Shown here: piece after piece, positions 17,711 through 25,432 of the stretch
How positions within the stretch are numbered: position 1 is the first letter of the stretch
Layout of the letters: every line of letters starts with the position of its first letter
NCBI RefSeq assembly: GCF_006476605.1
Contig: NZ_ML636809.1
Coordinates: 1-64,000, forward strand
Length of the DNA: 64,000 nucleotides
Direction of reading: 5' to 3'
From: Brucella gallinifaecis
Lineage (GTDB): Bacteria > Pseudomonadota > Alphaproteobacteria > Rhizobiales > Rhizobiaceae
Notes under the pieces: generated by a model
Databases searched by the model: none
What the model was told of the DNA's origin: nothing
What the model saw: the letters and a program-made list of their open reading frames with translations, nothing else
Program-made: the position numbers and the translations under genes

Positions 17711-18556
17711 TTAGAGATCGGCGGGGTTCTCTTCAGTAATCAACAATGCCTTACTTAGCATCCCGTTGTCGTTCAGGCCCCACTTGGCCATGATCTTCTC
17801 ATAGGTGCCGTCGTCGATCATCGACTGGATCGTGTTCGTCAGCACTTGGCCGAGCGGATCTCCTTTGCGCACGCCGATGCAACTGTTCACCGGCGACAAA
17901 ACCAGTTCGGACACCCTCATGTCGCTGGTCTGTTTTGCCATATAGGTCAGCTTGACTGAACCACCTACCGTGGCTTGGGCGCGATCAGAGCGCACGGCAA
18001 GTTCGGCCTGCGCCTGTGTGCCATGCGTCTGCATGAGCACCGGCTTGTCCTTGCATTCATTCGCATTCAGCTTTTCCAAGAGACCTATGTCCCACGAACC
18101 GTTGAGAACAGCTACCGTCAGACCGCAGACATCGGCTGCGGATTTGATATCAAGCGAGCTTTGCGCGGGATAGGCAAACGAAGTTCCTATTCTCCGTTGC
18201 GACACGAAATCAAGCGCTTTCAAGCGGTCAGCCGTGGTACCGAAAGAAGCGAAACCTGCGTCAAAGCGTTTGGATTGAAGCCCAGGGATAATGGCATCGA
18301 AACTCGTGCCCTCGAAGGTGAACGGCACGCCAAGGCGTGTTTGCATCTCCTTGGCTATGTCGACGCTCCAGCCTTTGAGTTGGCCATCAGCATCCTGATA
18401 TTCGTCCGGCGCCCAGTCATTGAAAACTGCAGCCTTGATACCGTTGTCCTTGTATTCCTGCGTTAGCGCATCGTGCAACGCAGGAATGGCGTCGGCCATG
18501 GCTGGCATTGCCAATGCCGTGCTCAGGACACATCCGGCGAGAATGGATTTAAACAT
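17711..18556 (-). CDS. Periplasmic substrate-binding protein of the amino-acid ABC importer
   Basis: The ATG at 18556 follows AAGGAGG. A signal peptide (MFKSILAGCVLSTALAMPAMA) precedes a two-lobe SBP family 3 domain with the characteristic GWSVDIAKEMQTRLGVPFTFE and FDAIIPGLQSKRFDAGFASF. The acidic ligand-anchoring residues near the cleft appear kept. As first gene of the transport operon it lies directly behind a LacI-type palindrome at 18628. Substrate inferred from context: a fructosyl-amino acid or other sugar-amine. Confidence 0.9.
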   Translation of the reverse strand: MFKSILAGCVLSTALAMPAMADAIPALHDALTQEYKDNGIKAAVFNDWAPDEYQDADGQLKGWSVDIAKEMQTRLGVPFTFEGTSFDAIIPGLQSKRFDAGFASFGTTADRLKALDFVSQRRIGTSFAYPAQSSLDIKSAADVCGLTVAVLNGSWDIGLLEKLNANECKDKPVLMQTHGTQAQAELAVRSDRAQATVGGSVKLTYMAKQTSDMRVSELVLSPVNSCIGVRKGDPLGQVLTNTIQSMIDDGTYEKIMAKWGLNDNGMLSKALLITEENPADL

Positions 18557-18627
18557 GACGTCCTCCTTGTTGTGGCTAACCCGATGGGTTCGCATCTGCG
18601 TCCTCTGGTTCCCCTTGAAAAAGTTTA

Positions 18628-18639
18628 GAGAACGTTCTC
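18628..18639. promoter_or_regulatory. LacI-type operator, copy 3
   Basis: GAGAACGTTCTC, perfect, 72 bases upstream of the binding-protein ATG and about 180 bases upstream of the divergent LacI gene, so it may control both. Confidence 0.75.
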
Positions 18640-18816
18640 ATATAAGAGACACGGACATAACCCGTCCGTCAAGCACCGTTTTATCAAAGCATTGCGCTTA
18701 TGGCCATTGAAAACCGGTGATGATCTGCTAACACCTAAGCAGATATGTCGTTTTCCAACGCCACGTATGATACTATTCTCAGATCGGCGAGTGATAAATG
18801 TGAGAGGAATTGCCAA

Positions 18817-19905
18817 TTGGCTCCGAAAAGCAAAGCGACGATTGCCGATGTTGCGCGTGCAGCAGGGGTTTCCACGGCGACCGCGGGACGTGTGCTCGGC
18901 GGCTATGGTTATACCAGCGAAGACAAGAAGGAACAGGTCCTCAAGGCAGCTCAGCGCCTGGGCTATCAGCCCAACGCACTGGCGCGTAGTCTCATTACCG
19001 GCAAGACCCGCACACTTGGTGTCGTGGCCGGTGACATTCAGAACCCCTTCTACGCTTCAGTCCTGCGTGGCATCTCCAACGTCGCGGAAGCCAATGGCTT
19101 TGGTCTGTTGATTACCAATAGCGATGAAGCCCAGCCCAAGGAAGTTAATTCGGTCGAGCTACTTGCTCGAAAGCAGGTAGACGGGCTGATCGTCACTCCC
19201 AGCGATACGCGCAAAGCGCGACATCTGCATAATCTGCGAGCTATGGGCGTCCCTCTCGTCCTCATCGACCGTGCAGTCGCCGGCTTGGTGGTGGACCGAG
19301 TTGCAACCGACAACGTCACAGCCGCTGAAATTGCTGTACGCCGATTGATCGCTGCCGGACACCGTCGGATCGGCATCGTCGCTGAACTTGTCGATGAAGA
19401 AGGTGGTGGTTTGGAAACCTTCCTCGCTCGGGCGATCTCGGGTGATCCGATCGAAAGCGAAACACTCTATCCCAGCTGGCAACGCCTGCTCGGTTATATT
19501 CGCGCCCATCGGATCGAAGGTCTGCCTGTCGACCCACGCCTGACGCTCCGAGCCGGAAGCTATTCAGCGCTCGCTGCACAGGCTGTTGTGCTCGGTTTAA
19601 TGGCGACTTCCGGAGCACCGACGGCGCTCTTCACAACAGACGGCACCATGTCGGAAGGCACGATGCGTGCGCTCGCGGAAATGAAGCTTTCGATCCCCGA
19701 GAGCATTTCGCTTATCTGCTTCGACGATCTTGACTGGATGAGTTTTCATCGCCCCGGCATCACCACCGTTGCGCAGCCGCGCCTTGCCATGGGGGAAGCC
19801 GCTGCACGGATGCTCCTTGAGCGCATTCGCGGCGAGGATTATCCGCCACGCACCGTTCTTATGCCGGCGGAACTGATCGAGCGCGGTTCTGTCGCACAAC
19901 GCTGA
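18817..19905 (+). CDS. LacI-family transcriptional regulator, probable controller of the sugar-amine locus
   Basis: The helix-turn-helix ATIADVARAAGVSTATAGR begins six residues after a TTG codon at 18817 that is preceded by GAGAGGAA at the right distance; the ATG at 18745 has no ribosome site and would add an unusual tail. 362 residues; hinge helix PNALARSLITGKT, then a periplasmic-binding-like effector domain (TLGVVAGDIQNPFYASVLRG to ICFDDLDWMSFHRPGITTV). The insertion EDKKEQVLKAAQRLGY is normal for the family. Four palindromes of LacI type in this locus make it the natural regulator. The effector is probably the imported compound. Confidence 0.88.
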   Translation: MAPKSKATIADVARAAGVSTATAGRVLGGYGYTSEDKKEQVLKAAQRLGYQPNALARSLITGKTRTLGVVAGDIQNPFYASVLRGISNVAEANGFGLLITNSDEAQPKEVNSVELLARKQVDGLIVTPSDTRKARHLHNLRAMGVPLVLIDRAVAGLVVDRVATDNVTAAEIAVRRLIAAGHRRIGIVAELVDEEGGGLETFLARAISGDPIESETLYPSWQRLLGYIRAHRIEGLPVDPRLTLRAGSYSALAAQAVVLGLMATSGAPTALFTTDGTMSEGTMRALAEMKLSIPESISLICFDDLDWMSFHRPGITTVAQPRLAMGEAAARMLLERIRGEDYPPRTVLMPAELIERGSVAQR

Positions 19906-20103
19906 TTCCGCAAAATCGAGCAAGAAGACCTTCATCGCATGCTGATGCATGACGGCAGTCGCCCAGTTATCTATTAGTGTTCCGCATGCGGACGTGCCTG
20001 TTTTAACGGACGCCAGCACGTCCGCTTATCTCCTCGCAGTTTCTCGGCTCTTCATCGCCCGGTGAAGGAAACCATTTGCCTTTTTCGCTACAGCCCTATA
20101 AAT

Positions 20104-20115
20104 GAGAACGCTCTC
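20104..20115. promoter_or_regulatory. LacI-type operator, copy 4
   Basis: GAGAACGCTCTC, one base from the perfect palindrome and extended to TGAGAACGCTCTCA, 26 bases before the kinase ATG, where a repressor would cover the promoter or early transcript. Confidence 0.7.
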
Positions 20116-20141
20116 AGTTTCTTCTCAGGAGAGCTCGTCTA

Positions 20142-21029
20142 ATGCCCCGTCCCGTCAAAATCCTCGCCTTTGGCGATAATGTCGTTGACTGCTACCGTGA
20201 TCGAAACCTGATGTTTCCAGGCGGAAACTGCGTCAATCATGCCGTTTTTGCGCGCCGTACCGGGGCCGAAACTGCCTATGTGGGTGCCGTATGCGATGAT
20301 GACGCCGGGCGGTTGATCCGGCGCGCATTGATCGAAGAAGGGGTGGACGTCTCCTCGCTACGCGTGGTGTCTGGGCAAACGGCTTATTGCGTGATTGAGA
20401 CGCAAGATGGCGATCGCGTATTCGTCGGCGCCAATCTTGGTGTCTCGATTATCGCACCGTCGAGGGCCGATATTGCTCGACTTTCGGATTTCGACGCCAT
20501 TCACACCGGCCGTTCAAGCCATGTCGACGCCTGGCTGCCCCATTTTGCCGAGATCACGAAAGTGTCCTACGATCTTGCCACCGTACAAGACCCTGCCCGC
20601 ATCGCCCAAATAGCACCGCACTGTTTTCTGATGGCCTGCTCCGCCGGTGGAGGTTCGCGTGAGGAGGCACTTGCGTTAGCTATGAGTGTCCGCACCGCTG
20701 GCGCTCGCTGGAGTCTAGTCACTCGCGGCATCGAAGGGGCTATCCTCGCCGGTGACACCGGTGTTTTCGAGGTTCCGGCCAAACCCGTCGACGCCCTCGA
20801 TACGCTCGGAGCCGGTGACACCTATATCGCCAATGTCCTTGTCGGCTTATTGAGCGACCTGAAGCCCGAAACTATCCTTAGGCAAGCAGCAGAAGCTGCT
20901 GCTCATACGTGCCAGATGCACGGCGCTTTTGGACATCAGAGTTCCATGAGCGTGGACCTCACGAACATGATGAGCCTAGAAGAAATTTATCGCGTCACTC
21001 GTCCTGTGAAAGCAGCGGAGGAGGCCTAG
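20142..21029 (+). CDS. PfkB-family sugar kinase, FrlD-like (fructosamine 6-kinase)
   Basis: 295 residues. PfkB motif 1 (PGGNCVNHAVFARRTGAETA) and motif 2 (DTLGAGDTYIANVLVGLL, with the catalytic Asp and anion hole) are intact. The early FGDNVVDCYRD and the late HTCQMHGAFGH closely echo fructoselysine 6-kinase FrlD (GDNCVDIY and a terminal QYHGAW). It would phosphorylate the C6 hydroxyl of an Amadori compound to make the substrate of the FrlB-like deglycase 7 kb away. It is monocistronic and has its own operator. Confidence 0.8.
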   Translation: MPRPVKILAFGDNVVDCYRDRNLMFPGGNCVNHAVFARRTGAETAYVGAVCDDDAGRLIRRALIEEGVDVSSLRVVSGQTAYCVIETQDGDRVFVGANLGVSIIAPSRADIARLSDFDAIHTGRSSHVDAWLPHFAEITKVSYDLATVQDPARIAQIAPHCFLMACSAGGGSREEALALAMSVRTAGARWSLVTRGIEGAILAGDTGVFEVPAKPVDALDTLGAGDTYIANVLVGLLSDLKPETILRQAAEAAAHTCQMHGAFGHQSSMSVDLTNMMSLEEIYRVTRPVKAAEEA

Positions 21030-21354
21030 CGTTATTTGAGCGATCAACCTCAAATGCGAATCCGATTATAGCGCTCTTCGGACATAACTATATTTGCACA
21101 GTTGATGCCGTGTGCATGTTATTCTAGCTATGTCCGGCAGTGTGAAAGGTATTTGCCTCTCCGAGAATCTGAAAAGCGCGTGACGCATTGATTGCCAGTC
21201 AAGATTCTCCCCTCGCTTAACGCGAACATCCGAGCTAAAATTGATACTTATATGGCTTTTTTGGGCGGTCCTGCTCGTAATAAGCATTCGGCCTATCTCA
21301 TGAAAAATGCTGTATCATAATGCTGATGTCACGCCCGATTATGGATCGTTCATC
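21030..21354. other. Intergenic boundary between catabolic locus and stress island
   Basis: No frame with a ribosome site or family resemblance was found. AT content rises relative to the kinase gene. Confidence 0.5.
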
Positions 21355-21380
21355 GGAACCATTTGGACAGGTTTCTCGTT
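21355..21380 (+). promoter_or_regulatory. EcfG-type promoter
   Basis: GGAAC, 17-base spacer, CGTT, 77 bases before the Pcm relic and the small genes behind it. Confidence 0.7.
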
Positions 21381-21456
21381 ATTTCTGTTTCTCTGGCCTT
21401 AGCGCTAATATCTACCGAGAATGGTTTGGGTCCCATATGAACCCGAGAGAGCGACA

Positions 21457-21665
21457 ATGAGAAATTTTGAGAAAACTCGTGACCAAATGGTGGAACAGCG
21501 GGTCCATCGCGGTGTTCACGACGTGGGCAAGCCGGAAGCAATGGGCACCGCGCATGCGGAAAATTCATTGATGAAGGCTCTATCGAATTTGCATATGAAG
21601 ACTCACTCCATCAATTCAAATGGCCAGGCGATTTCACAGCAGGAATCTGGACCGCGAAGAAGGGG
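21457..21665 (+). pseudogene. Protein-L-isoaspartate O-methyltransferase (pcm) relic
   Basis: The frame starts FEKTRDQMVEQRVHRGVHDVGKPEAM, the standard Pcm N-terminus. Reading on in other frames gives IDEGSIEFAYEDS and then NGQAISQ, matching the Pcm stretch EFAYEDSPLPI..GQTISQ. At least two frameshifts are present, and everything after the first 60-70 residues, including the SAM-binding motif, is gone. The promoter is still good, so it may now serve the next gene. Confidence 0.7.
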
Positions 21666-21673
21666 AGAAAGTC

Positions 21674-21874
21674 ATGATAGAAAATGGTTACAAACTTCAG
21701 AGAAGAGGCGACGGCACCTGGTCCGTGATCGATGCCTTCAAGGGCAATCCGGTCACGTTCGAAGGGCGGTTGCAGATCGCATTGAACGAGGACGAGGCGC
21801 AGCGGGTCCTCGACTGCCTCAACCGCCAGAATCTCGAACGTCATCCCGAAGACGGCAGCGGTCGCCTGCCGTGA
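21674..21874 (+). CDS. 66-residue hypothetical protein
   Basis: ATG at 21674 after GGGGAGAAAGTC. The peptide opens MIENGYKLQRRGDGTWSVID and has a short beta-rich start and a helical, acidic C-terminus (LNEDEAQRVLDCLNRQ). Similar small proteins occur in rhizobia, but I do not recognise a named family. Its start lies just after the Pcm relic, and it probably uses the EcfG promoter at 21355. Confidence 0.65.
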   Translation: MIENGYKLQRRGDGTWSVIDAFKGNPVTFEGRLQIALNEDEAQRVLDCLNRQNLERHPEDGSGRLP

Positions 21875-21964
21875 TCCAGAGCATTATCGAAACATGAAGT
21901 GATCAAACGTGCCTATCTTAAATAATCAGGAAGCGTATTGCTGAGTTTTCGAAAGGAGTATTCC

Positions 21965-22252
21965 ATGCCGCTCTTTAACGAAGCGAGCCGTATCTACAAG
22001 CCGGAAGAAGTGACCTTCATGCGCAACTGCTTTTCCCATGCCGCGATCATTCTTGAGGAGAGCGACCGGGAGTATGCTGCAGCCGATCTTTCGTCCGCGA
22101 TCATCATGCTTTACCAGAACGGCCTGAGAGATCTGAACTACATTGCTGAACTGGCATCGCGGCTTGCCCACAAACGCTATCAAGACCGCCACGCAGAAGC
22201 GCCCATTGCCGCGAACCTGAACATTCTGCCGGATTCGGACGGTCCTTCCTGA
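21965..22252 (+). CDS. Small conserved protein of the MPLFNEASRIY family (paralogue 1)
   Basis: 95 residues from an ATG after GAAAGGAG. It shares the opening MPLFNEASRIY, then FMRNC and GLRD blocks with the protein at 45246-45521, so the two are paralogues in the same island. All-helical, no membrane segment or metal motif. It has no named family that I recognise; the duplication within a stress island suggests a stress role. Confidence 0.65.
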   Translation: MPLFNEASRIYKPEEVTFMRNCFSHAAIILEESDREYAAADLSSAIIMLYQNGLRDLNYIAELASRLAHKRYQDRHAEAPIAANLNILPDSDGPS

Positions 22253-22283
22253 TGCGTCAGCCCTCGCCCAACGACACGCTCCC

Positions 22284-22538
22284 TTAGGCATTCTTGTCCG
22301 CATCAACAAACTTGTTGAAGCGGCTGTCGCCCGCGTCTTCATAGAGGAAAGCCAGATTACGATCATCGAAGATGGCGAAGAAATCATCCCAGTTGATCTC
22401 TTCCAGATTCTCGTCTTTCTCCGCGAAGTCGATGCGCAATATACCGACGTCATTACCCGTATCCACCACTGCCGGACGTCCGTTGCGGTCTTCCGCCCAC
22501 CGGCGGATTTTGTCGTGGTCCCGTGTGATCTGAGCCAT
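22284..22538 (-). CDS. Conserved small acidic hypothetical protein
   Basis: 84 residues opening MAQITRDHDKIRRWAEDRNG, then GILRIDFAEKDENLEEINWD and FFAIFDDRNLAFLYED. This is a widespread small family sometimes wrongly labelled as a glucan branching enzyme; no enzyme motif is present. It starts 3 bases after the stop of the next upstream minus-strand gene, so it is in the operon driven from 23367. Confidence 0.65.
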   Translation of the reverse strand: MAQITRDHDKIRRWAEDRNGRPAVVDTGNDVGILRIDFAEKDENLEEINWDDFFAIFDDRNLAFLYEDAGDSRFNKFVDADKNA

Positions 22539-22541
22539 GTC

Positions 22542-22706
22542 TTATCCTTCCGCTTTGAATTTCTTCGCTTTTTCCAGCAGTTTTTGCCGGTCTCTGCCGA
22601 AACACTCAATCAACTGGCGGGCCTGAAGCGGCGAAATATCGGAGTTCTCGGCGAGAAACTTTACTTCTTCATCGTCCGTCAGCGGGGTGGTGGTTTTCTC
22701 GTTCAT
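22542..22706 (-). CDS. 54-residue DUF3606-like helical protein (paralogue 1)
   Basis: Too short for usual ORF cut-offs: ATG at 22706, stop at 22542-22544. The sequence PLTDDEEVKFLAENSDISPL then RQLIECFGRDRQKLLEKAKKF is about 70 percent identical to the gene at 28780-28944, which argues strongly that both are real. The helix-turn-helix-like arrangement resembles DUF3606 proteins. It is 8 bases downstream of the membrane protein gene at 22715. Confidence 0.75.
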   Translation of the reverse strand: MNEKTTTPLTDDEEVKFLAENSDISPLQARQLIECFGRDRQKLLEKAKKFKAEG

Positions 22707-22714
22707 GGTCAACC

Positions 22715-23002
22715 TCATTTCTGATCTTCTGGCGGGTTGCTCGGCTGGTCCCCGCCGGTACCGGTTTGTGGCCGTTCGTTTTCACCCGGCTGCTGGATTG
22801 CGGGCTGATCGACCGAACCCGTCGCGGGCAGTGTCTGTATGCCCTGTTTTTCCGATACGGACCCACCGCCAGTCAGGCTCCACCCAAGGAAGAGAAGCAG
22901 CAGAACCGCCAGCGTGGCCAAAGCGAAGCGCGAAAAATATCCGAGTGTTCGCGACGAAGACTGGTCCCGTCTGTCCCGCTCAGGTTTCGATTGCATATTC
23001 AT
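22715..23002 (-). CDS. Single-pass membrane protein with proline-rich periplasmic tail
   Basis: The start ATG at 23002 overlaps the TGA of the preceding gene (TGATG). 95 residues: a basic cytoplasmic start (MNMQSKPERDRRDQSS), one transmembrane helix (FALATLAVLLLLFLGWSL), then a low-complexity tail rich in P, G, Q and E. No named family. Coupled translation with the neighbouring membrane protein suggests that they work together. Confidence 0.65.
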   Translation of the reverse strand: MNMQSKPERDRRDQSSSRTLGYFSRFALATLAVLLLLFLGWSLTGGGSVSEKQGIQTLPATGSVDQPAIQQPGENERPQTGTGGDQPSNPPEDQK

Positions 23003-23349
23003 CACCATACCCATGAAATTGCGAAATAACCAATGACGACCATTGCGATGATGAACCACCAGACGAGATAGGCCGGGCCTTCCCGCATCTTTGCTTTTCC
23101 TCTGGCGGGTGGCGCCTTTTTCTCGGATGCCCACGCACGCAAGCCGGAAGCATGGCTGGAAGCGTTGCTGTCCTCAGTCGCCACAGTGTTGACACGGGCA
23201 GGCTGGGAATTGCCACCTGCCTCCGCATCCGTCTCCATCGGCGCTGCCGCAGGATCAAAACCGGGAACCTTGTCGCCGGTCTCACCCCGTTGGATCGCGC
23301 CCCTTGCACGAGCGCCAATGCTTTTATCCGGTGAAACTGCTTTCATCAT
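23002..23349 (-). CDS. C-terminally anchored small membrane protein
   Basis: The double ATG at 23349 follows GGGAGG. 115 residues: a soluble, disordered first two thirds (KSIGARARGAIQRGETGDKV, then alanine/serine-rich) and one helix at the very end (YLVWWFIIAMVVIGYFAISW). Tail-anchored topology is evident; function unknown. It leads the minus-strand operon 23349 to 22284, with an EcfG promoter at 23367. Confidence 0.65.
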   Translation of the reverse strand: MMKAVSPDKSIGARARGAIQRGETGDKVPGFDPAAAPMETDAEAGGNSQPARVNTVATEDSNASSHASGLRAWASEKKAPPARGKAKMREGPAYLVWWFIIAMVVIGYFAISWVW

Positions 23350-23366
23350 TTTAGCCTCCCTATTCC

Positions 23367-23391
23367 AACCACAAGGCAGACCAATTGTTCC
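23367..23391 (-). promoter_or_regulatory. EcfG-type promoter
   Basis: Minus strand GGAAC, 16-base spacer, GGTT, 18 bases before the ATG at 23349. Confidence 0.6.
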
Positions 23392-23508
23392 GCAAAACCT
23401 TGTTGCGGCAATCTGGTTGGTTTTTTCGGTCGCCCTTCCCGTTTCGTCCAACGAAACAATCCACGGTTTGAAAAGTTGGGCCACCAGTTCCAACGAATTG
23501 AGGCTCTC

Positions 23509-23721
23509 ATGAAACACGACCCGAAAGTCGGCACCACGGACCAGAAACCGAAATGGGAAGGCCCGCCTGAAAACAGGCCTCACGGCTATGAACCTGCCGT
23601 TGATAACCCGGCAAAAAAGCGCGACGCTGCTGGGCACAGGCTGTCCGATCCCGACCGCAAGAACCTTTCCGATGCGCAGAGTGAGCCTCAGCATGCGGAA
23701 CGAAAGGGCGACGACGGATGA
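23509..23721 (+). CDS. 70-residue hydrophilic hypothetical protein
   Basis: ATG at 23509 after GAGGCTCTC. Highly polar, rich in D, K, P and N (MKHDPKVGTTDQKPKWEG), likely disordered, hydrophilin-like. No family recognised; the compositional style matches other small stress proteins nearby. I found no clear EcfG box on this strand. Confidence 0.5.
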   Translation: MKHDPKVGTTDQKPKWEGPPENRPHGYEPAVDNPAKKRDAAGHRLSDPDRKNLSDAQSEPQHAERKGDDG

Positions 23722-23746
23722 CGTGCCCAACTGAACGGCCGTTCCT

Positions 23747-24010
23747 TCACCCCACTGCTTGCTGCATTGTCGGATGGTCCGGACTTGCCGGGCCGGGCGA
23801 AGGATGTTCGGGTATGGGAAGCGGCGGTATCTGTTCCGGTTCGTCGGGGCTGAATGGCCCCTTGTCCGGTTGCGGAATGGTTTCAGGCGGCCGGACGGAA
23901 ATACCTTCCGGCTCCTTTTCGGGTATTTCCGGTGGATCGGAGGGCAGCTCGGAGTCTGCGAACAGGACGAACGGCAACGCCGCTCCCCATTCTTCGATAT
24001 GGATTTTCAT
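23747..24010 (-). CDS. Proline-rich acidic protein
   Basis: 87 residues from an ATG after AAGGGAG. It opens MKIHIEEWGAALPFVLFADS and then runs almost entirely in P, E, D and S (PEIPEKEPEGISVRPPETIP). The same PEIP/PDSLPEP style is seen in the larger repeat protein at 47136-47498. Probably extended and disordered. It follows the DUF3175 gene by 23 bases. Confidence 0.55.
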   Translation of the reverse strand: MKIHIEEWGAALPFVLFADSELPSDPPEIPEKEPEGISVRPPETIPQPDKGPFSPDEPEQIPPLPIPEHPSPGPASPDHPTMQQAVG

Positions 24011-24033
24011 TCGATTTCTCCCTTCAACGGGTG

Positions 24034-24321
24034 TCAAGCGTGATCCGGCCTGCCATAAGCCTTGCGCAGTTCATCCTTGGCTGCTTCCAATACCTGCTTG
24101 CGCTTCTCCGGCAAATTCTTGCCGGCGCGGTTGATATAGAAGGTCAGCATGGACATGGCCGAACGGAACGGCTCTGCCTTGCGTTTGTGGCTCTTGTCGG
24201 CTGAGCGTTTCAGGGAAGCGGCAATTTTCTTCGGATCGTCCTGCTCGAACACTTGCGGCTCGAGGTCCAGCGCATCGCTTTGCTCGGTCACTTCGGCTGA
24301 CCACTTCTTTGTCGGGGCCAT
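24034..24321 (-). CDS. DUF3175 domain protein
   Basis: 95 residues starting MAPTKKWSAEVTEQSDALDL after a GAGAGG site. Conserved DUF3175 blocks are visible: KKIAASLKRSADKSHKRK, then SAMSMLTFYINRAGKNLP and KRKQVLEAAKDELRKAYGR. The family is small, basic and of unknown function, common in alphaproteobacterial stress clusters. It heads a two-gene minus-strand unit with an EcfG promoter at 24351. Confidence 0.85.
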   Translation of the reverse strand: MAPTKKWSAEVTEQSDALDLEPQVFEQDDPKKIAASLKRSADKSHKRKAEPFRSAMSMLTFYINRAGKNLPEKRKQVLEAAKDELRKAYGRPDHA

Positions 24322-24350
24322 ATCAAAATTCCTCTCTTGCGAGCTTCGAT

Positions 24351-24375
24351 AACTGCCGAAGGCTGCCCATGTTCC
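24351..24375 (-). promoter_or_regulatory. EcfG-type promoter of the DUF3175 unit
   Basis: Minus strand GGAAC, 16-base spacer, AGTT, 30 bases before the ATG at 24321. Confidence 0.55.
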
Positions 24376-24417
24376 TTTTACCCTGTCCGCGACATCGGCT
24401 GGTTTCGTTGCCTTGAG

Positions 24418-24442
24418 GGAACAAACCGCTCGCAAGCCGGTT
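24418..24442 (+). promoter_or_regulatory. EcfG-type promoter
   Basis: GGAAC, 16-base spacer, GGTT, 47 bases before the ATG at 24489; divergent to the promoter at 24351. Confidence 0.55.
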
Positions 24443-24488
24443 CGGAAGCACGTTTCAGCCGTCATGGCACCCAACTGGAGGAATCATC

Positions 24489-24758
24489 ATGTTCTACGAT
24501 GCCGCAAGGATCAAACTGCCCTTTTTCGACAGGGATCGCGTCGGGGCGGGCGAACCATCCCAGCACGAACCGCGCGATCATCAGGCACGGCCGACGCATG
24601 AGCAGCCGAACGCGCCGGGCAACCCGCGCCCGCCACAGCCGGACAACCCGCAACAGGACTTCGATTTCGACAGCCCCAACAGCAAGCGCCCGAATGATCT
24701 GGCCAACCCCAGCGCGCGTGAACTGCGGCGGGAAAGCCGTGGTACCGAACAGAACTGA
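24489..24758 (+). CDS. 89-residue disordered hypothetical protein
   Basis: ATG at 24489 after ACTGGAGGAATCATC, a strong ribosome site. It begins MFYDAARIKLPFFDRDRVG and continues as a P/N/Q/D-rich polar tail. No family recognised. It is the first gene of a plus-strand run that includes DUF3008 and a small membrane peptide, 18 bases apart. Confidence 0.55.
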   Translation: MFYDAARIKLPFFDRDRVGAGEPSQHEPRDHQARPTHEQPNAPGNPRPPQPDNPQQDFDFDSPNSKRPNDLANPSARELRRESRGTEQN

Positions 24759-24776
24759 CCATCCCAGGAGGTGAAG

Positions 24777-24965
24777 ATGCCTGCAAAATCCAAAGCACAG
24801 CAACAGGCTGCCGGCGCGGCTTTGGCCGCGAAGCGCGGAGACAAATCGAAAAGCGAACTGCGTGGGGCGTCCAAGGAAATGGCCAAATCCATGAGCGAAA
24901 AGGAACTCGAGAAGATGGCCTCCACCAAGCAGAAGGGCAAGCCCGAGCACAAGTCGAAATCCTGA
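24777..24965 (+). CDS. DUF3008 family protein (paralogue 1)
   Basis: ATG at 24777 after AGGAGGTGAAG. 62 residues, MPAKSKAQQQAAGAALAAKR then ELRGASKEMAKSMSEKELEK, nearly the same as the paralogue at 59839. DUF3008 proteins are short, basic and of unknown function, typical of stress-induced sets in Rhizobiales. Confidence 0.9.
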   Translation: MPAKSKAQQQAAGAALAAKRGDKSKSELRGASKEMAKSMSEKELEKMASTKQKGKPEHKSKS

Positions 24966-24977
24966 CGGGACGTAACG

Positions 24978-25118
24978 ATGACCACTTTGAAATGGCTTGC
25001 CGTCGTGATGTTCGCCGTGGCGCTGCAGGGGTTGGGCAGCCTGTTCATCACTTCCGACAAGGGGGACGTTTCGCCGGAGAGCCCCACCCAACCGGCCGGC
25101 TCTCCCACGCAGCCCTGA
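24978..25118 (+). CDS. 46-residue membrane peptide
   Basis: ATG at 24978, 12 bases after the DUF3008 stop, behind GACGGGACG. The peptide has one hydrophobic segment (LKWLAVVMFAVALQGLGSLF) and a short polar proline-rich tail. No homologue recognised. Its position in the operon with good spacing supports it moderately. Confidence 0.5.
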   Translation: MTTLKWLAVVMFAVALQGLGSLFITSDKGDVSPESPTQPAGSPTQP

Positions 25119-25141
25119 CGTTTTGATTTTGCCCAATGGGC

Positions 25142-25166
25142 GAAACAAAACGGTCGCTGGCGGGTT
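25142..25166 (+). promoter_or_regulatory. EcfG-type promoter (variant)
   Basis: GAAAC, 16-base spacer, GGTT, 68 bases before the truncated DUF892 gene. Confidence 0.45.
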
Positions 25167-25233
25167 AGGTGTTCCGTCGTCGGGATTTTCAGCCGAACGA
25201 CATTGACAGTTTCGGAACTATAGGAGGCCTGCA

Positions 25234-25419
25234 ATGGCCAGCACCAAACAACGCAATCTCGAGGACATTTATTATGCGGAGCGCAAAATCCTGAAAACTC
25301 TTCCCAAGATGTCCCGCGCGGCCAATGATGAGAAGCTGAAGGGCGCGTTCGAAAAACACCGGGAACAGACCCAAGGACATGTGGAACGTCTGCAGCAAGG
25401 TCGGCCGGCAGAGTCATAA
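25234..25419 (+). pseudogene. Truncated DUF892 (YciE/YciF-like) ferritin-like gene
   Basis: 61 residues. NLEDIYYAERKILKTLPKMS and HREQTQGHVERLQQ match residues 8-58 of the 167-residue paralogue at 39919; then the frame ends in an unrelated GRPAES. The first helix is also shortened (the paralogue has a DLFYDTLKD insertion here), so only one helix pair of the four-helix bundle remains. The promoter, ribosome site (AGGAGG) and start are still good. Confidence 0.75.
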
Positions 25420-25432
25420 GAACTCCTGAATG

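Noticed and set aside
21100-21300. Search for a tRNA or small RNA in the gap after the kinase gene
   Set aside because: No cloverleaf or strong hairpin with a T-run was seen.
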